Part shown: in pieces, positions 15,960-25,154 of the stretch | Numbering within the stretch: position 1 is the stretch's first letter | How the letters are laid out: each line of letters opens with the position of its first letter | Notes under the pieces: model-generated | What the model was told of the DNA's origin: nothing | What the model saw: the letters and a program-made list of their open reading frames with translations, nothing else | The model's database searches: none | Program-made: the position numbers and the translations under genes | Assembly: GCA_900546575.1 (NCBI GenBank) | Contig: URDM01000007.1 | Span: forward strand, 1-56,607 | DNA length: 56,607 nt | Direction: 5' to 3' | Source: an uncultured Prevotella sp. | GTDB taxonomy: Bacteria; Bacteroidota; Bacteroidia; Bacteroidales; Bacteroidaceae

Positions 15960-17177
15960 ATGTTCAGGAAATTTTTGTTTATGGTCTTGGCTTTGAGCCT
16001 CTGCCTTCCTACTATGTGCAATGCGCAGAAGAAGGAGATATCAAAAGCAAAGGATAATGTCAAGGCCGGAAAATCGTTAGAAGAGGCGGAAACTTCGATG
16101 CGTAAGCTGCTTACCGATTCTGCAAACAAGGACAACGAGAAGATCTGGCTCATACTGTTTGACGCTGTCAGAAAACAGTATGAAGCGGTAAACGAACAGA
16201 TGTATCTAAAACAAAAGGCAGACACATCCAAGCTTTTCCTTACAGCATACAGAATGTTTGGTGTGCTGGAAGGACTTGACTCTGTAGAATGGAATCTGAA
16301 AGGTGTGCAACCTGCCAAGATGAAATATCGCAAGCGCCATGCGGAATATCTTAACCAGTTGAGGGGTAACCTGTATAATGGCGGACTTTTCTTTGTAGGC
16401 AAGAATGATTACAAGAATGCCTATAGCCTTTTTGCAGCCTATATAGACTGCGCAAAGCAACCTATCTTTGCAGCGTACGACTACCAGAACAACGACAAGA
16501 GAATAGGGACAGCTGCGTTCTACACAGTCTATTGCGGCTATAAGCAGAACGACGCTGAACGGACATTGGCATATACAGACGTAGCACAGCAGGACACAAT
16601 AAGACTGATAATGACTTATCAGTATATGGCAGAAACCTATAGGCTGAAGGCTGACACAACTAAGTTTGTAGAGGTGCTTGAGAGCGGTTTTGCCCGCTAT
16701 CCTCAATCCAAATACTTCTTCTCGCACCTGTTTGACCATTATTACAAGCAGAGCAAGTATGACGTAGCAATAGCATTGTGCGACGACGCTATAGAGGCAG
16801 ACTCTTCGAGTGTTGTTGCCTTGTTTGCCAAATCAACCGTTCTACTTGCCCAGCAGAAATATGATGATTGCGTGAGCATTTGCGACAAGGTGATTGAGAA
16901 AAACAATAATTTTGCCGATGTGTACCTGAATGCCGGCTTGGCGTATTTCAATCAAGCCACTTACATTGAAAGGACAATGAGGCACAGCCGTGAAAAGACA
17001 CAGAAGTTGAAGGCTCTTTTCAAGAAAGCTTTGCCATATATGCAGGAGTACAGAAAACTTGCTCCTAATGAAAAAGCTCAATGGGGCGTACCTCTGTACA
17101 CTATATATCTCAATCTGAATATGGGACGTGAGTTTGAAGAAATTGACAAACTCATGAAAAAAATAAATGAGAGTTGA
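15960..17177 (+). CDS. Exported TPR-repeat protein (second of pair)
   Basis: A signal peptide (residues 1-22, TMCNA-Q) is followed by about 380 helical residues with TPR-like units, for example SKYDVAIALCDDAIEADSS and KYDDCVSICDKVIEKNNNF (near residues 265-320). Size (405 residues), export signal and order of helices resemble the protein encoded just before it, including a shared stretch of the type LFAAYIDC versus YYAAYVNS. This suggests an old duplication with strong divergence. A terminator stands between the two genes and no promoter is obvious in the 15 bases left, so this copy depends on read-through or on a promoter inside its neighbour. The function is unknown. Confidence 0.85.
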   Translation: MFRKFLFMVLALSLCLPTMCNAQKKEISKAKDNVKAGKSLEEAETSMRKLLTDSANKDNEKIWLILFDAVRKQYEAVNEQMYLKQKADTSKLFLTAYRMFGVLEGLDSVEWNLKGVQPAKMKYRKRHAEYLNQLRGNLYNGGLFFVGKNDYKNAYSLFAAYIDCAKQPIFAAYDYQNNDKRIGTAAFYTVYCGYKQNDAERTLAYTDVAQQDTIRLIMTYQYMAETYRLKADTTKFVEVLESGFARYPQSKYFFSHLFDHYYKQSKYDVAIALCDDAIEADSSSVVALFAKSTVLLAQQKYDDCVSICDKVIEKNNNFADVYLNAGLAYFNQATYIERTMRHSREKTQKLKALFKKALPYMQEYRKLAPNEKAQWGVPLYTIYLNLNMGREFEEIDKLMKKINES

Positions 17178-17290
17178 AAATTGAGAGGTGAGAGTTGAGA
17201 GTTATGATATGTTGATTTTGATAATATTATATCAAAGGTAATCATAACTCTCAATTTTCTACTCTCAACTCTCAACTGTTAACAACTCTC
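17170..17290 (+). repeat. Inverted repeat of GAGAGTT units
   Basis: Bases 17170-17207 consist of GAGAGTTGA-type words, and 17241-17290 of their complement (AACTCTCAA). The core arm TTGAGAGTTATGAT (17194-17207) pairs perfectly with ATCATAACTCTCAA (17241-17254). It lies between convergent genes (TPR and PBP) and may act as a two-way terminator. The arms are not wholly complementary because the short words have slipped. Confidence 0.75.
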
Positions 17291-17295
17291 AATTG

Positions 17296-19785
17296 TTATA
17301 AGTTCTCAAGACTTACGGGTTGTTCTTTCGGAGTCTTGTGCTCTTTTTGCTGCTGGTCGGCAGGTTGCTGTTCCTTATTACCAGAGAGTGGCAACTGACG
17401 CTCTACCGGATTACCATCCTCGTCGAGTACTATCTCCTCTTCTACCCTAACACTGTCGTTAAGAGTTGTATCCACCTTTGCTCGTGGCACATAGCTTGAA
17501 CAGTTATACATTGAGGAAGTAATGCTCTCATCCTTAGGCTTACCGAACTTTACACGATACTTGCTGAAAGCAGGATCCTTTAATACTGCCTCAAGGAAGT
17601 ATCCGCATATTGGCAAAGCAGTACGTGAACCTTGACCCAAAGCTCCGGTACGGAAGTGAATGCAGCGATACTCACCGCCTACCCATGCTCCTACAACGAG
17701 ATTAGGACTTACACCCATAAACCAAGCGTCAGAGTGATTGTTTGAAGTACCGGTCTTGCCACCCCAATCAGTGTCGCGGTATTGTCCTACATAACCATTC
17801 AAGCTCATTGATGTACCACCCGGCTCACGCAATCCGCTCATAAGCAGCTGCTGCATAAGGAAAGCGCTTCTATATGGAATCACCTGTTCCTCGTTTGTGG
17901 GCGATGTATAAATTTCTTTTCCATTACGGTCAAGAATACGCGTCACAAGCTGACGTCTTACATACTTGCCATCGTTGGCAACAGTAGAATAAGCATTGGC
18001 CAATTCAAGGAGGTTGACATCACTTGAACCAAGAGCAAGAGCCGGAGTCTCATCAAGCGGACTTTCAATACCCATCTTGTGTGCAGTCTCTGCGATGCGC
18101 TGAATACCCATCTCCTGTCCAAGACGAACTGCTACAGAATTTATGCTTCGTGCAAATGCACCCTTCAAAGGAATGGAGTCGCCTGAGAAAGAACCATTTG
18201 CGTTAGTAGGTGCCCATGTCACTTCCTTGCCTGCTGTCTTGTCATATACCTGCATTGAGATATACTCATCGCGACGCTTGTCGCAAGGCGTGAGTCCCTG
18301 ATTCATCGCCTCGGTATATACAAAGAGCTTGAATGTAGAACCAGGCTGACGCATTGCCGTCACCTTGTCATACTTCCATGACTTGAAGTCGATGTCGCCC
18401 ACCCATGCTTTCACAGCACCAGTCTGCGGTTCCATAGCTACGAATGCACAATGCATGAAATGAACCATATAGCGGATTGAGTCCATTGTAGACATCTCCT
18501 TTTCTATGGTGCCATGCTCGTAATCGAACAACTTCACCTTATGTGGACGGTTGAGATAGTACTCAATTGAATCAGGATTGTTGGGGAAGCGCGCCAGAAG
18601 ATTCTTGTAAACGGGTTGCTTCTGAGCGATTCCTTCAATGAAATTAGGAATGACATTATGATTTTCGTCCTGCCATGGATCCTGATTGCCCCAATGGTTG
18701 TTGAAGTTGCGCTGCACCTGCTTCATCTGTTTTGCAGCAGCTTCTTCGGCGTACTTCTGCATGCGCGAATCAATGGTGGTATAAATCTTCAAACCTGAAG
18801 TATAAAGATCGTAACCGTTTTCACGACACCAGTTCTTCAGTTCGGCAGAAACTGCCTCACGGAAGTAAAGAGCCTGACCATCATAGTTGCTCTCAACACT
18901 ATAGCTGAGTTTAATAGGCTTCTGGCTAAGTTCGTCAAATTCGGTGCGTGTCAAATCGCCATGCTTGAGCATATTGCTGAGCACCACATTGCGACGACGC
19001 TGCGAGTTCTCAGGATGCGAGATAGGATTGTAGTAAGTGGTAGCCTTAAGCATTCCAACAAGCACAGCAGCCTGATCTGTCGTCAATTCTTTTGGAGTAC
19101 AGTTGAAATACGTCTTTGAAGCCGTCTTTATACCAAATGCGTTGGAGCCGAAGTCAACGGTATTGGCATACATCGTAATGATGTCCTTCTTGTCATGAGT
19201 CAGCTCAAGCTTCGTAGCAATGATCCATTCCTTTGACTTCATGATTAACATACGAACACCAGGAATCAAACCAAGCAATCCAGTAGAATAGTCGGTGCGT
19301 ACACGGAACATATTCTTAGCCAACTGCTGCGTGATTGTAGAAGCTCCACGAGCATCATGATGCATGACAGCATCCTTCACAGCTCCTATAAGTCCTGGGT
19401 AGTCAATTCCATGATGACTGTAGAAGCGCTCGTCCTCGGTATCAATAAGGGCTTTCCAGAAAGCAGGATTTACCTCCTCATATTTTACCGGAGTTCTATT
19501 CTCGTTAAAATATTTGCCAATCATTACACCATCGGCACTATATATCTCTGAGGCTTCGTGAGTCTCAGGATTCATAATAGTGTAAAAACCAGGTGATTTA
19601 CCAAACAGCCACAAGAAGTTTGTGTCTACCATGCCAAGGTATAAGAAAAACGCTACTATGCAGGATGCGATTCCTACAAGTGTCTTGGTGTACCACGCTT
19701 TGCCTTTGTACAAATTGCGATACCAAGGCCAAAAAGCCTTGACTTTACGCATACACCAGATGAGAAAGTCTTTTATTTTTTTCAT
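17296..19785 (-). CDS. mrcA: Class A penicillin-binding protein (PBP1A type)
   Basis: This bifunctional enzyme polymerises glycan strands and cross-links peptides in the cell wall. A cytoplasmic N-terminus and one membrane helix (about residues 34-52) lead to the GT51 domain, with catalytic E117 in DTEDERFYSHHGID and the second motif GASTITQQLAKNMF. The transpeptidase has SxxK as STFK (near residue 477), SxN as SIN in FARSINSVAV, and KTG in GGKTGTSNN (near 672). A Gln/Pro/Lys-rich tail of about 60 residues follows. At 829 residues it is a normal size. A second class A PBP of the same plan lies at 49288-51600. The symbol is a family label. Confidence 0.95.
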   Translation of the reverse strand: MKKIKDFLIWCMRKVKAFWPWYRNLYKGKAWYTKTLVGIASCIVAFFLYLGMVDTNFLWLFGKSPGFYTIMNPETHEASEIYSADGVMIGKYFNENRTPVKYEEVNPAFWKALIDTEDERFYSHHGIDYPGLIGAVKDAVMHHDARGASTITQQLAKNMFRVRTDYSTGLLGLIPGVRMLIMKSKEWIIATKLELTHDKKDIITMYANTVDFGSNAFGIKTASKTYFNCTPKELTTDQAAVLVGMLKATTYYNPISHPENSQRRRNVVLSNMLKHGDLTRTEFDELSQKPIKLSYSVESNYDGQALYFREAVSAELKNWCRENGYDLYTSGLKIYTTIDSRMQKYAEEAAAKQMKQVQRNFNNHWGNQDPWQDENHNVIPNFIEGIAQKQPVYKNLLARFPNNPDSIEYYLNRPHKVKLFDYEHGTIEKEMSTMDSIRYMVHFMHCAFVAMEPQTGAVKAWVGDIDFKSWKYDKVTAMRQPGSTFKLFVYTEAMNQGLTPCDKRRDEYISMQVYDKTAGKEVTWAPTNANGSFSGDSIPLKGAFARSINSVAVRLGQEMGIQRIAETAHKMGIESPLDETPALALGSSDVNLLELANAYSTVANDGKYVRRQLVTRILDRNGKEIYTSPTNEEQVIPYRSAFLMQQLLMSGLREPGGTSMSLNGYVGQYRDTDWGGKTGTSNNHSDAWFMGVSPNLVVGAWVGGEYRCIHFRTGALGQGSRTALPICGYFLEAVLKDPAFSKYRVKFGKPKDESITSSMYNCSSYVPRAKVDTTLNDSVRVEEEIVLDEDGNPVERQLPLSGNKEQQPADQQQKEHKTPKEQPVSLENL

Positions 19786-19829
19786 CTTTAAATGATTATT
19801 TTGTTTGCTAATCTTGGTATATTATCTTG

Positions 19830-19837
19830 CAAATGTA
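19830..19837 (-). promoter_or_regulatory. Possible -7 element before the PBP gene
   Basis: TACATTTG on the minus strand, 44 bases before the ATG and just after the miaA stop. No clear -33 partner. It would allow the PBP gene to be transcribed apart from miaA. Confidence 0.4.
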
Positions 19838-19847
19838 CGAAAATAGT

Positions 19848-20756
19848 TTAACCTATCAGTTGGTTGTCTATATAATTTATGATTTCTTTAATATTGTCGG
19901 GATGGAACCACATGATATTCTTATCCCGCTTGAACCATGTCTGCTGTTTACGACAGTAGCGTCGGCTATTGCTTTGTATGTTGAATATACATTGATCGAT
20001 GGTTATAAATCCATCAAGATATTCGAAGGTCTCCTTGTAGCCTACTGTGTTCAATGAGTTGAGGCCTCGCTTGTCGTATACGGCAAGTGCTTCGTCTACA
20101 AGTCCTTCGTCAAACATTTGCAGCACGCGCGCATTAATACGATTGTACAATTCTTCACGGTCGCGGTTCAGACCTATCTTTATTATGTCAAACGGACGTT
20201 GTTTCTTGGCATTCTGCCTGAATGAAGTGTAAGTCTTACCCGTCATATGGCATATTTCCAAAGCATGCACGACACGGCGTGGGTTGTTGCGGTCGACAAT
20301 CTTCCAATGCTCAGGATCTAAAAGTTTAAGTTCTTCGACAAGCCTGGGCAACCCTTCTGTTTCCAATCGCTGTTTCATCCATTCACGTGTATTGTCGTCG
20401 ATTGTCGGTATGTCATCAATACCATTGCATACAGCGTCTATGTACATCATAGAGCCTCCACTCATAAGCGCCACATCCGAGGTATTGAAGAGATTGTCGG
20501 TAAGAAGTTGCATACCATCTTCTTCGAATAACGAAGCGCTATAATAATCATCAAGATGATGATTGCCTACAAAATAATGCTTCACACGCTGCTGTTGCTC
20601 TGGTGTAGGTGCTGCTGTTCCAATTGGTATTTCGCTGAAAATCTGACGCGAGTCGGCATTGACTATAGGAATGTTGAGATGTTCGGCAATCTGCAAACAC
20701 AATTCTGTCTTTCCTACGCCTGTTGGACCTACAATAACAATAAGTTTCTTGTTCAT
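19848..20756 (-). CDS. miaA: tRNA dimethylallyltransferase
   Basis: MiaA adds a dimethylallyl group to A37 of tRNAs that read codons beginning with U. The P-loop GPTGVGKT (residues 10-17), the DSRQ motif (NADSRQIFSEIPIGTA), the FVGNHHLDDYYSA segment and RNNPRRVVHALEI are all typical. The length of 302 residues is normal. It follows lpxA by 89 bases, but a terminator lies in that gap, so it is probably transcribed partly apart from the lipid A operon. Its place next to lpx genes is seen in related genomes from memory; no functional link is implied. Confidence 0.96.
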   Translation of the reverse strand: MNKKLIVIVGPTGVGKTELCLQIAEHLNIPIVNADSRQIFSEIPIGTAAPTPEQQQRVKHYFVGNHHLDDYYSASLFEEDGMQLLTDNLFNTSDVALMSGGSMMYIDAVCNGIDDIPTIDDNTREWMKQRLETEGLPRLVEELKLLDPEHWKIVDRNNPRRVVHALEICHMTGKTYTSFRQNAKKQRPFDIIKIGLNRDREELYNRINARVLQMFDEGLVDEALAVYDKRGLNSLNTVGYKETFEYLDGFITIDQCIFNIQSNSRRYCRKQQTWFKRDKNIMWFHPDNIKEIINYIDNQLIG

Positions 20757-20773
20757 TATTGTCTTAATGTGAA

Positions 20774-20827
20774 TAAAAAAATGGGAGTTAAGTAGACTTC
20801 AGTCCTTTCTTATTCTACTTAGCTCCC
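20774..20827 (-). terminator. Terminator or attenuator after lpxA
   Basis: On the minus strand GGGAGCTAAGTAGA (20827-20814) pairs with TCTACTTAACTCCC (20796-20783), 14 pairs including one wobble, followed by a run of seven T (20780-20774). It separates lpxA from miaA. Confidence 0.88.
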
Positions 20828-20845
20828 TTTATCTGATAAATACAT

Positions 20846-21616
20846 TTAGCGTATAATGCCTCTCTTAGAAGATTCTACGAAATCAATAATGTATTGAACT
20901 TCCTTAGTAATTTCAAGTTCGTTCTTTATCTCTTGAATGCCCTCTGACATTATACCCTTAGAGTACAACTTGCGGTAGGCATCGTGGATAAGGTCAATCT
21001 TCTCGTTAGAGAATCCGCGACGCCGAAGTCCTACAAGATTCAATCCGCAATATTTTGTAGGTTCCTTACCTGCAATGATAAACGGAGGAATGTCCTGACT
21101 GAATCGGCATCCGCCCTGAATCATCACATAACCACCGATTCGGCAGAACTGATGGCAAAGAACATTTGCAGAGATAATGGCATTGTCGTCTACTATAACC
21201 TCACCTGCAAGCTTGGTAGAGTTGCCAATAATCAATCCGCTACCGAGAATGCAATCGTGAGCTACGTGTACACATTCCATAAGCAGATTGTTAGAGCCTA
21301 CAACAGTCTCACCTCTTGAGGCTGTGCCACGTGAGATTGTTACATTCTCGCGTATGCTGTTATTGTCACCTACTCGGCAGATTGTTTCCTCACCTCTGAA
21401 CTTCAGATCCTGAGGTTTGGTAGAGATGCTTGCACCTGGGAAGAACTCATTGCCATTTCCGATGCGTGCTCCTACGTGAATAGTCACGCTGTTTTGCATT
21501 ACATTGTTATCGCCAATTTCAACATTGCGGTCAATGTAGCAGAAGGGGCCAATTATGTTGTTATCACCGAGCTTTGCTTCGGGATGGACGTATGCTAAGG
21601 GGCTTATCTGATTCAT
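20846..21616 (-). CDS. lpxA: Acyl-ACP-UDP-N-acetylglucosamine O-acyltransferase
   Basis: LpxA catalyses the first step of lipid A synthesis, moving a hydroxyacyl chain from ACP to UDP-GlcNAc. The N-terminal 190 residues are left-handed hexapeptide repeats (IGPFCYIDRNVEIGDNN, then VGDNNSIRENVTISRG). The catalytic histidine is H120 in ECVHVAHDC, which matches E. coli H125. The C-terminal helices (RRGFSNEKIDLIHDAYRKLY) are typical. It is 24 bases after the fused lpxC/fabZ gene and ends the lipid A unit at a terminator. Confidence 0.96.
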   Translation of the reverse strand: MNQISPLAYVHPEAKLGDNNIIGPFCYIDRNVEIGDNNVMQNSVTIHVGARIGNGNEFFPGASISTKPQDLKFRGEETICRVGDNNSIRENVTISRGTASRGETVVGSNNLLMECVHVAHDCILGSGLIIGNSTKLAGEVIVDDNAIISANVLCHQFCRIGGYVMIQGGCRFSQDIPPFIIAGKEPTKYCGLNLVGLRRRGFSNEKIDLIHDAYRKLYSKGIMSEGIQEIKNELEITKEVQYIIDFVESSKRGIIR

Positions 21617-21640
21617 CTTAGAAGTTTTTTGAATTGAATT

Positions 21641-23029
21641 CTACTTGTTCTTTACGATCTGAGCCGTAAATGTGGCTTCTGAAACTACATGGTCGCCTAC
21701 AAATACATAGCCTTTCATTGATGATATGCCATGGCGTAACGGTGAAAGCAAATCAACCTTGAAGAGCAATGTGTCTCCAGGAACTACCTTCTGACGGAAT
21801 TTCACGTCATCAATCTTCATGAAATAGGTAGACCAACGCTCAGGCTCCTCAAGAGTGTTGAGCACGAGCAATCCACCACATTGTGCCATTGCCTCTATCT
21901 GAAGTACTCCAGGCATTACCGGCTCTTGCGGGAAGTGACCAGTGAAGAACGGCTCGTTGGCAGTAACGTTCTTTACACCAACGATACTTGTAGCGCCAAG
22001 AGCTACGACCTTGTCGACAAGCTGCATAGGATAACGATGAGGCAGAAGCTCACGTATTCTGATGTTGTCCATTATCGGAGTCTCGTTGGGATCGTATATC
22101 GGAGCCTGTATCTCGTGCTTGCGAATCTCACGACGCATCTGGCGGGCAAACTTGTTGTTGATGGTGTGACCAGGACGAGTAGCGATAATACGTCCCTTGA
22201 TTGGCTTACCAATAAGTGCCATGTCGCCGATGATGTCAAGCAACTTGTGTCTTGTACATTCATTCTCCCATACAAGAGGCTTGTGCTGTATATAGCCCAA
22301 TTCGTTTGCATCACGACGCTCTACCTTCAGCATATCGGCCAATGAATCGAGACGCTCCTGAGTGGTCTGCTTCTCGTAAATAACAATTGCATTGTCCAAG
22401 TCGCCACCCTTAATAAGGTTTGCCTTAAGAAGAGGTTCAATATCACGGACGAAGACAAACGTACGGGCAGGTGCTATCTCATCAGCAAACTTCTCAACAC
22501 AGTCGAGTGTTGCAAACTGTGAGTTGATGAACTTCGAATTGAACGAGCACATTGCTGTGAGTGAGAATTCCTCATCGGGCAGGATAGTGATGCACGAACC
22601 GGTCTCCTCATCCTTCACCTCTATCTTATGACGGATTACATACCAATCCTTGGGTGCATTCTGTTCCTCTACTCCGATTTCATGAATCTTCTGAACGTAC
22701 ATAGCAGCACTTCCATCAAGAATCGGGAACTCAGGACCATTTACCTGAATAAGACAGTTGTCGATGCCCATGGCATAGAGTGCCGACATACCATGCTCAA
22801 TGGTAGAAACACGTATATCATCCTTGCCCAATACAGTTCCACGCTGTGTGTCCACAACATTTTCTGCAATGGCCTGAATGATAGGCATTCCTTCAAGGTC
22901 AATTCGTTGTATCTTATATCCGGAGTTCTCTGGAGCTGGATTGAATGTAACGGTAAGGCTCAAACCAGTGTGAAGTCCTTTGCCGCACAGGGAGAAACTA
23001 CCCTTTAGTGTCTTCTGTTTTGATGACAT
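21641..23029 (-). CDS. lpxC/fabZ: Fused LpxC deacetylase and FabZ dehydratase
   Basis: One chain joins two enzymes, as is usual in Bacteroidetes. Residues 1-305 are LpxC, the zinc deacetylase of the committed lipid A step: H79 (TIEHGMSA), H261 and D265 (HKLLDIIGD), and H288 (RPGHTI). Residues about 318-462 are FabZ, the hydroxyacyl-ACP dehydratase: LLPHRYPMQLVD, then H365 in GHFPQEPVMPG and E379 in QIEAMAQ. FabZ and LpxA/LpxC compete for the same hydroxyacyl-ACP, so fusion links fatty acid and lipid A supply. The gene starts 6 bases after lpxD and precedes lpxA. Confidence 0.96.
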   Translation of the reverse strand: MSSKQKTLKGSFSLCGKGLHTGLSLTVTFNPAPENSGYKIQRIDLEGMPIIQAIAENVVDTQRGTVLGKDDIRVSTIEHGMSALYAMGIDNCLIQVNGPEFPILDGSAAMYVQKIHEIGVEEQNAPKDWYVIRHKIEVKDEETGSCITILPDEEFSLTAMCSFNSKFINSQFATLDCVEKFADEIAPARTFVFVRDIEPLLKANLIKGGDLDNAIVIYEKQTTQERLDSLADMLKVERRDANELGYIQHKPLVWENECTRHKLLDIIGDMALIGKPIKGRIIATRPGHTINNKFARQMRREIRKHEIQAPIYDPNETPIMDNIRIRELLPHRYPMQLVDKVVALGATSIVGVKNVTANEPFFTGHFPQEPVMPGVLQIEAMAQCGGLLVLNTLEEPERWSTYFMKIDDVKFRQKVVPGDTLLFKVDLLSPLRHGISSMKGYVFVGDHVVSEATFTAQIVKNK

Positions 23030-23035
23030 ATATTA

Positions 23036-24064
23036 TTATTTTTTCAGTTGTTCAATTTCCTTTTTGATGTCTGACAAGTCTTTGTACATTTCAGGCAGAC
23101 GGCGGAAAATAGCCTGTGACTTGAAGTAAGCACGTGGATTCATCGGAGGAGTGCCGATAAGTTCCTCTCCGCCCTTCAGACTTCCCGGCACTCCTGATTG
23201 TGCACCGAGGAAGGTCTTGTCGCCAATTGTGATGTGTCCGGCAAGTCCAACCTGGCCACCAAACATACACCATGATCCGACCTTTGTACTGCCTGCGATT
23301 CCTACTTGAGCAGACATGACTGTATTCTCGCCTATTTCCACATTGTGAGCCACCTGAACAAGATTGTCAAGTTTCACGCCCTTGCGAATAATGGTAGACC
23401 CCATTGTAGAACGGTCAACACAGGTATTAGCTCCGATTTCAACATTATCCTCAATAGTTACTATACCTATCTGAGGAATCTTGTCGTAGCCATCGGCATT
23501 GGGTGCAAATCCGAAGCCGTCAGAACCGACTACGCTACCTGCATGCAGAGTGACATTGTTACCCAATTTACAACCGTGATAGATTGTTGTATTGGGATAG
23601 ATAATACAGCCCGAACCAATCTTGACATTATCACCGATAACGGCATGTGGATAAATCTGGCAATTATCGCCGATAACGGCATTTTCGCCAATGCAAGCAA
23701 AAGGACCTATATAACAATCCTTGCCAACCGTTGCCGTCGGAGCTATATAGGCTTGCTGTGCAATACCTGTCTTCTTCGGTTTGCTTGCCTCGTATATCTG
23801 CAAAAGCTTGGCTATGCATTCATAGGCATTCTTTACACGTATAAGTGTGGTAGCAACCGGTCTCTCCAACTCCACATCCTCATTTATAATGACAATGGAC
23901 GATTTCGTGTCGTAGATGTAATGGGTGTATTTGGGATTTGAAAGGAACGAGATGGCTCCTTCTACTCCTTCTTCAATCTTTGCAAAAGTATGTACGGCGG
24001 CATTATTGTCACCTTCAACTCTTCCACCGATTACGCTAGCGATTTGTTCTGCTGTAAATTCCAT
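23036..24064 (-). CDS. lpxD: UDP-3-O-acylglucosamine N-acyltransferase
   Basis: LpxD adds the second hydroxyacyl chain in lipid A synthesis. It has an N-terminal uridine-binding domain (residues 1-100, MEFTAEQIASVIGGRVEGD) and a long hexapeptide beta helix. The catalytic histidine lies in LVQVAHNVEIGENT, as in E. coli H239. The C-terminus is a helix (DLSDIKKEIEQLKK). I start at 24064 rather than 24115: the homologous domain begins with MEFTAEQ, and the extra 17 residues would run into the hairpin leader. The product has 342 residues. It is the first gene of the unit lpxD-lpxC/fabZ-lpxA. Confidence 0.95.
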   Translation of the reverse strand: MEFTAEQIASVIGGRVEGDNNAAVHTFAKIEEGVEGAISFLSNPKYTHYIYDTKSSIVIINEDVELERPVATTLIRVKNAYECIAKLLQIYEASKPKKTGIAQQAYIAPTATVGKDCYIGPFACIGENAVIGDNCQIYPHAVIGDNVKIGSGCIIYPNTTIYHGCKLGNNVTLHAGSVVGSDGFGFAPNADGYDKIPQIGIVTIEDNVEIGANTCVDRSTMGSTIIRKGVKLDNLVQVAHNVEIGENTVMSAQVGIAGSTKVGSWCMFGGQVGLAGHITIGDKTFLGAQSGVPGSLKGGEELIGTPPMNPRAYFKSQAIFRRLPEMYKDLSDIKKEIEQLKK

Positions 24065-24103
24065 TTTTATAATGTCTATTCTTTGTTTCTTATAAGTTAG
24101 TAA

Positions 24104-24167
24104 GTGTTGTGGCATGAGTTAACAAGCACTTTCAGCCACAACACATAATATTATTTTTGCAAAAATA
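24104..24167 (-). promoter_or_regulatory. Promoter and leader hairpin of the lipid A operon
   Basis: TATTTTTG on the minus strand (24167-24160) is a -7 element. The transcript would start near 24155 and soon form a perfect 10-bp stem, GTGTTGTGGC (24144-24135) with GCCACAACAC (24113-24104), 21-base loop, about 40 bases before the lpxD start. There is no T-run, so it is not a plain terminator. No good -33 is seen. Confidence 0.55.
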
Positions 24168-24262
24168 AGAAATTTAATTTAGATACAGCATTTTGGCACT
24201 ATTAATTTCTTGTTTTGAACATAATATTGCCAACTTTTATCCCCAAAAATGTTTATTTAGGG

Positions 24263-25090
24263 TTAGATGCCATACTTTTGCAGTTCTTGATCCATCTGCT
24301 TCTGGAGTTCTTCAGCCTTCTGCGCAGCCACCTCAGCAAAGTCCTCACCATTGGATGCGTAGATAATGCCACGTGAACTGTTCACGAGCAGGCCGCATTC
24401 AGAATTCATTCCATATCTGCATACCTCTTCGAGTGAACCACCCTGTGCACCAACACCCGGAACGAGCAGGAAGTGATCGGGTACAATCTTACGGATGTCC
24501 TCAAACATTCTGCCCTGTGTAGCACCTACTACATACATCATATTGTCCTTTGAACCCCACTGCTGTGAAGTGCGGAGCACTTTCTCAAAGAGTCGCTCGC
24601 CCTGCTTGTCTTCTGTAAGCTGGAAGTCGTGGCTGCCCTTGTTGCTTGTCAATGCAAGTACAATCACCCATTTGTCCTTATAGCCAAGGAACGGAGTGAC
24701 GCTGTCCTCGCCCATGTAAGGAGCTACTGTGAGCGAGTCAACATCGTATTCCTCGAAGAATGTGCGTGCGTACATGGCACTTGTGTTGCCAATGTCACCG
24801 CGCTTGGCGTCTGCTACGATGAAGTGGTTGGGATAGTTCTCCTTGAGATATTTGATTGTCTTCTCAAACGAGATGAGTCCCTTCACGCCGAATGCCTCAT
24901 AGAATGCGAGGTTTGGCTTGTACGATACACAGTAAGGAGCTGTGGCGTCGATGATGGCTTTGTTGAAAGCGAAAATCGGGTCTTCCTCGTTGAGTATGTG
25001 TGCCGGAACCTTCTTGAGGTCGGTGTCAAGACCCACGCACAGAAAAGAGCGCTTGGTCTTTATCTGATTTACTAATTCTGATCTGTTCAT
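24263..25090 (-). CDS. pyrF: Orotidine 5'-phosphate decarboxylase
   Basis: PyrF makes UMP from OMP in the last step of de novo pyrimidine synthesis. The motif DAKRGDIGNTS (near residues 91-101), with the catalytic Lys and Asp residues, marks the longer type 2 form. The N-terminal FLCVGLDTDL and the phosphate-binding VPGVGAQGGSLEEV also fit. Length 275 residues. It is the last gene of purM-prfA-pyrF, 64 bases after prfA. Together with pyrB and pyrI at 51763-53179 it shows that pyrimidine genes are dispersed. Confidence 0.96.
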   Translation of the reverse strand: MNRSELVNQIKTKRSFLCVGLDTDLKKVPAHILNEEDPIFAFNKAIIDATAPYCVSYKPNLAFYEAFGVKGLISFEKTIKYLKENYPNHFIVADAKRGDIGNTSAMYARTFFEEYDVDSLTVAPYMGEDSVTPFLGYKDKWVIVLALTSNKGSHDFQLTEDKQGERLFEKVLRTSQQWGSKDNMMYVVGATQGRMFEDIRKIVPDHFLLVPGVGAQGGSLEEVCRYGMNSECGLLVNSSRGIIYASNGEDFAEVAAQKAEELQKQMDQELQKYGI

Positions 25091-25154
25091 AACGATTAGT
25101 CTTTTATAAATTGATAATTCAATTAGTATTTACAACTGATGTTATAATTGATGA

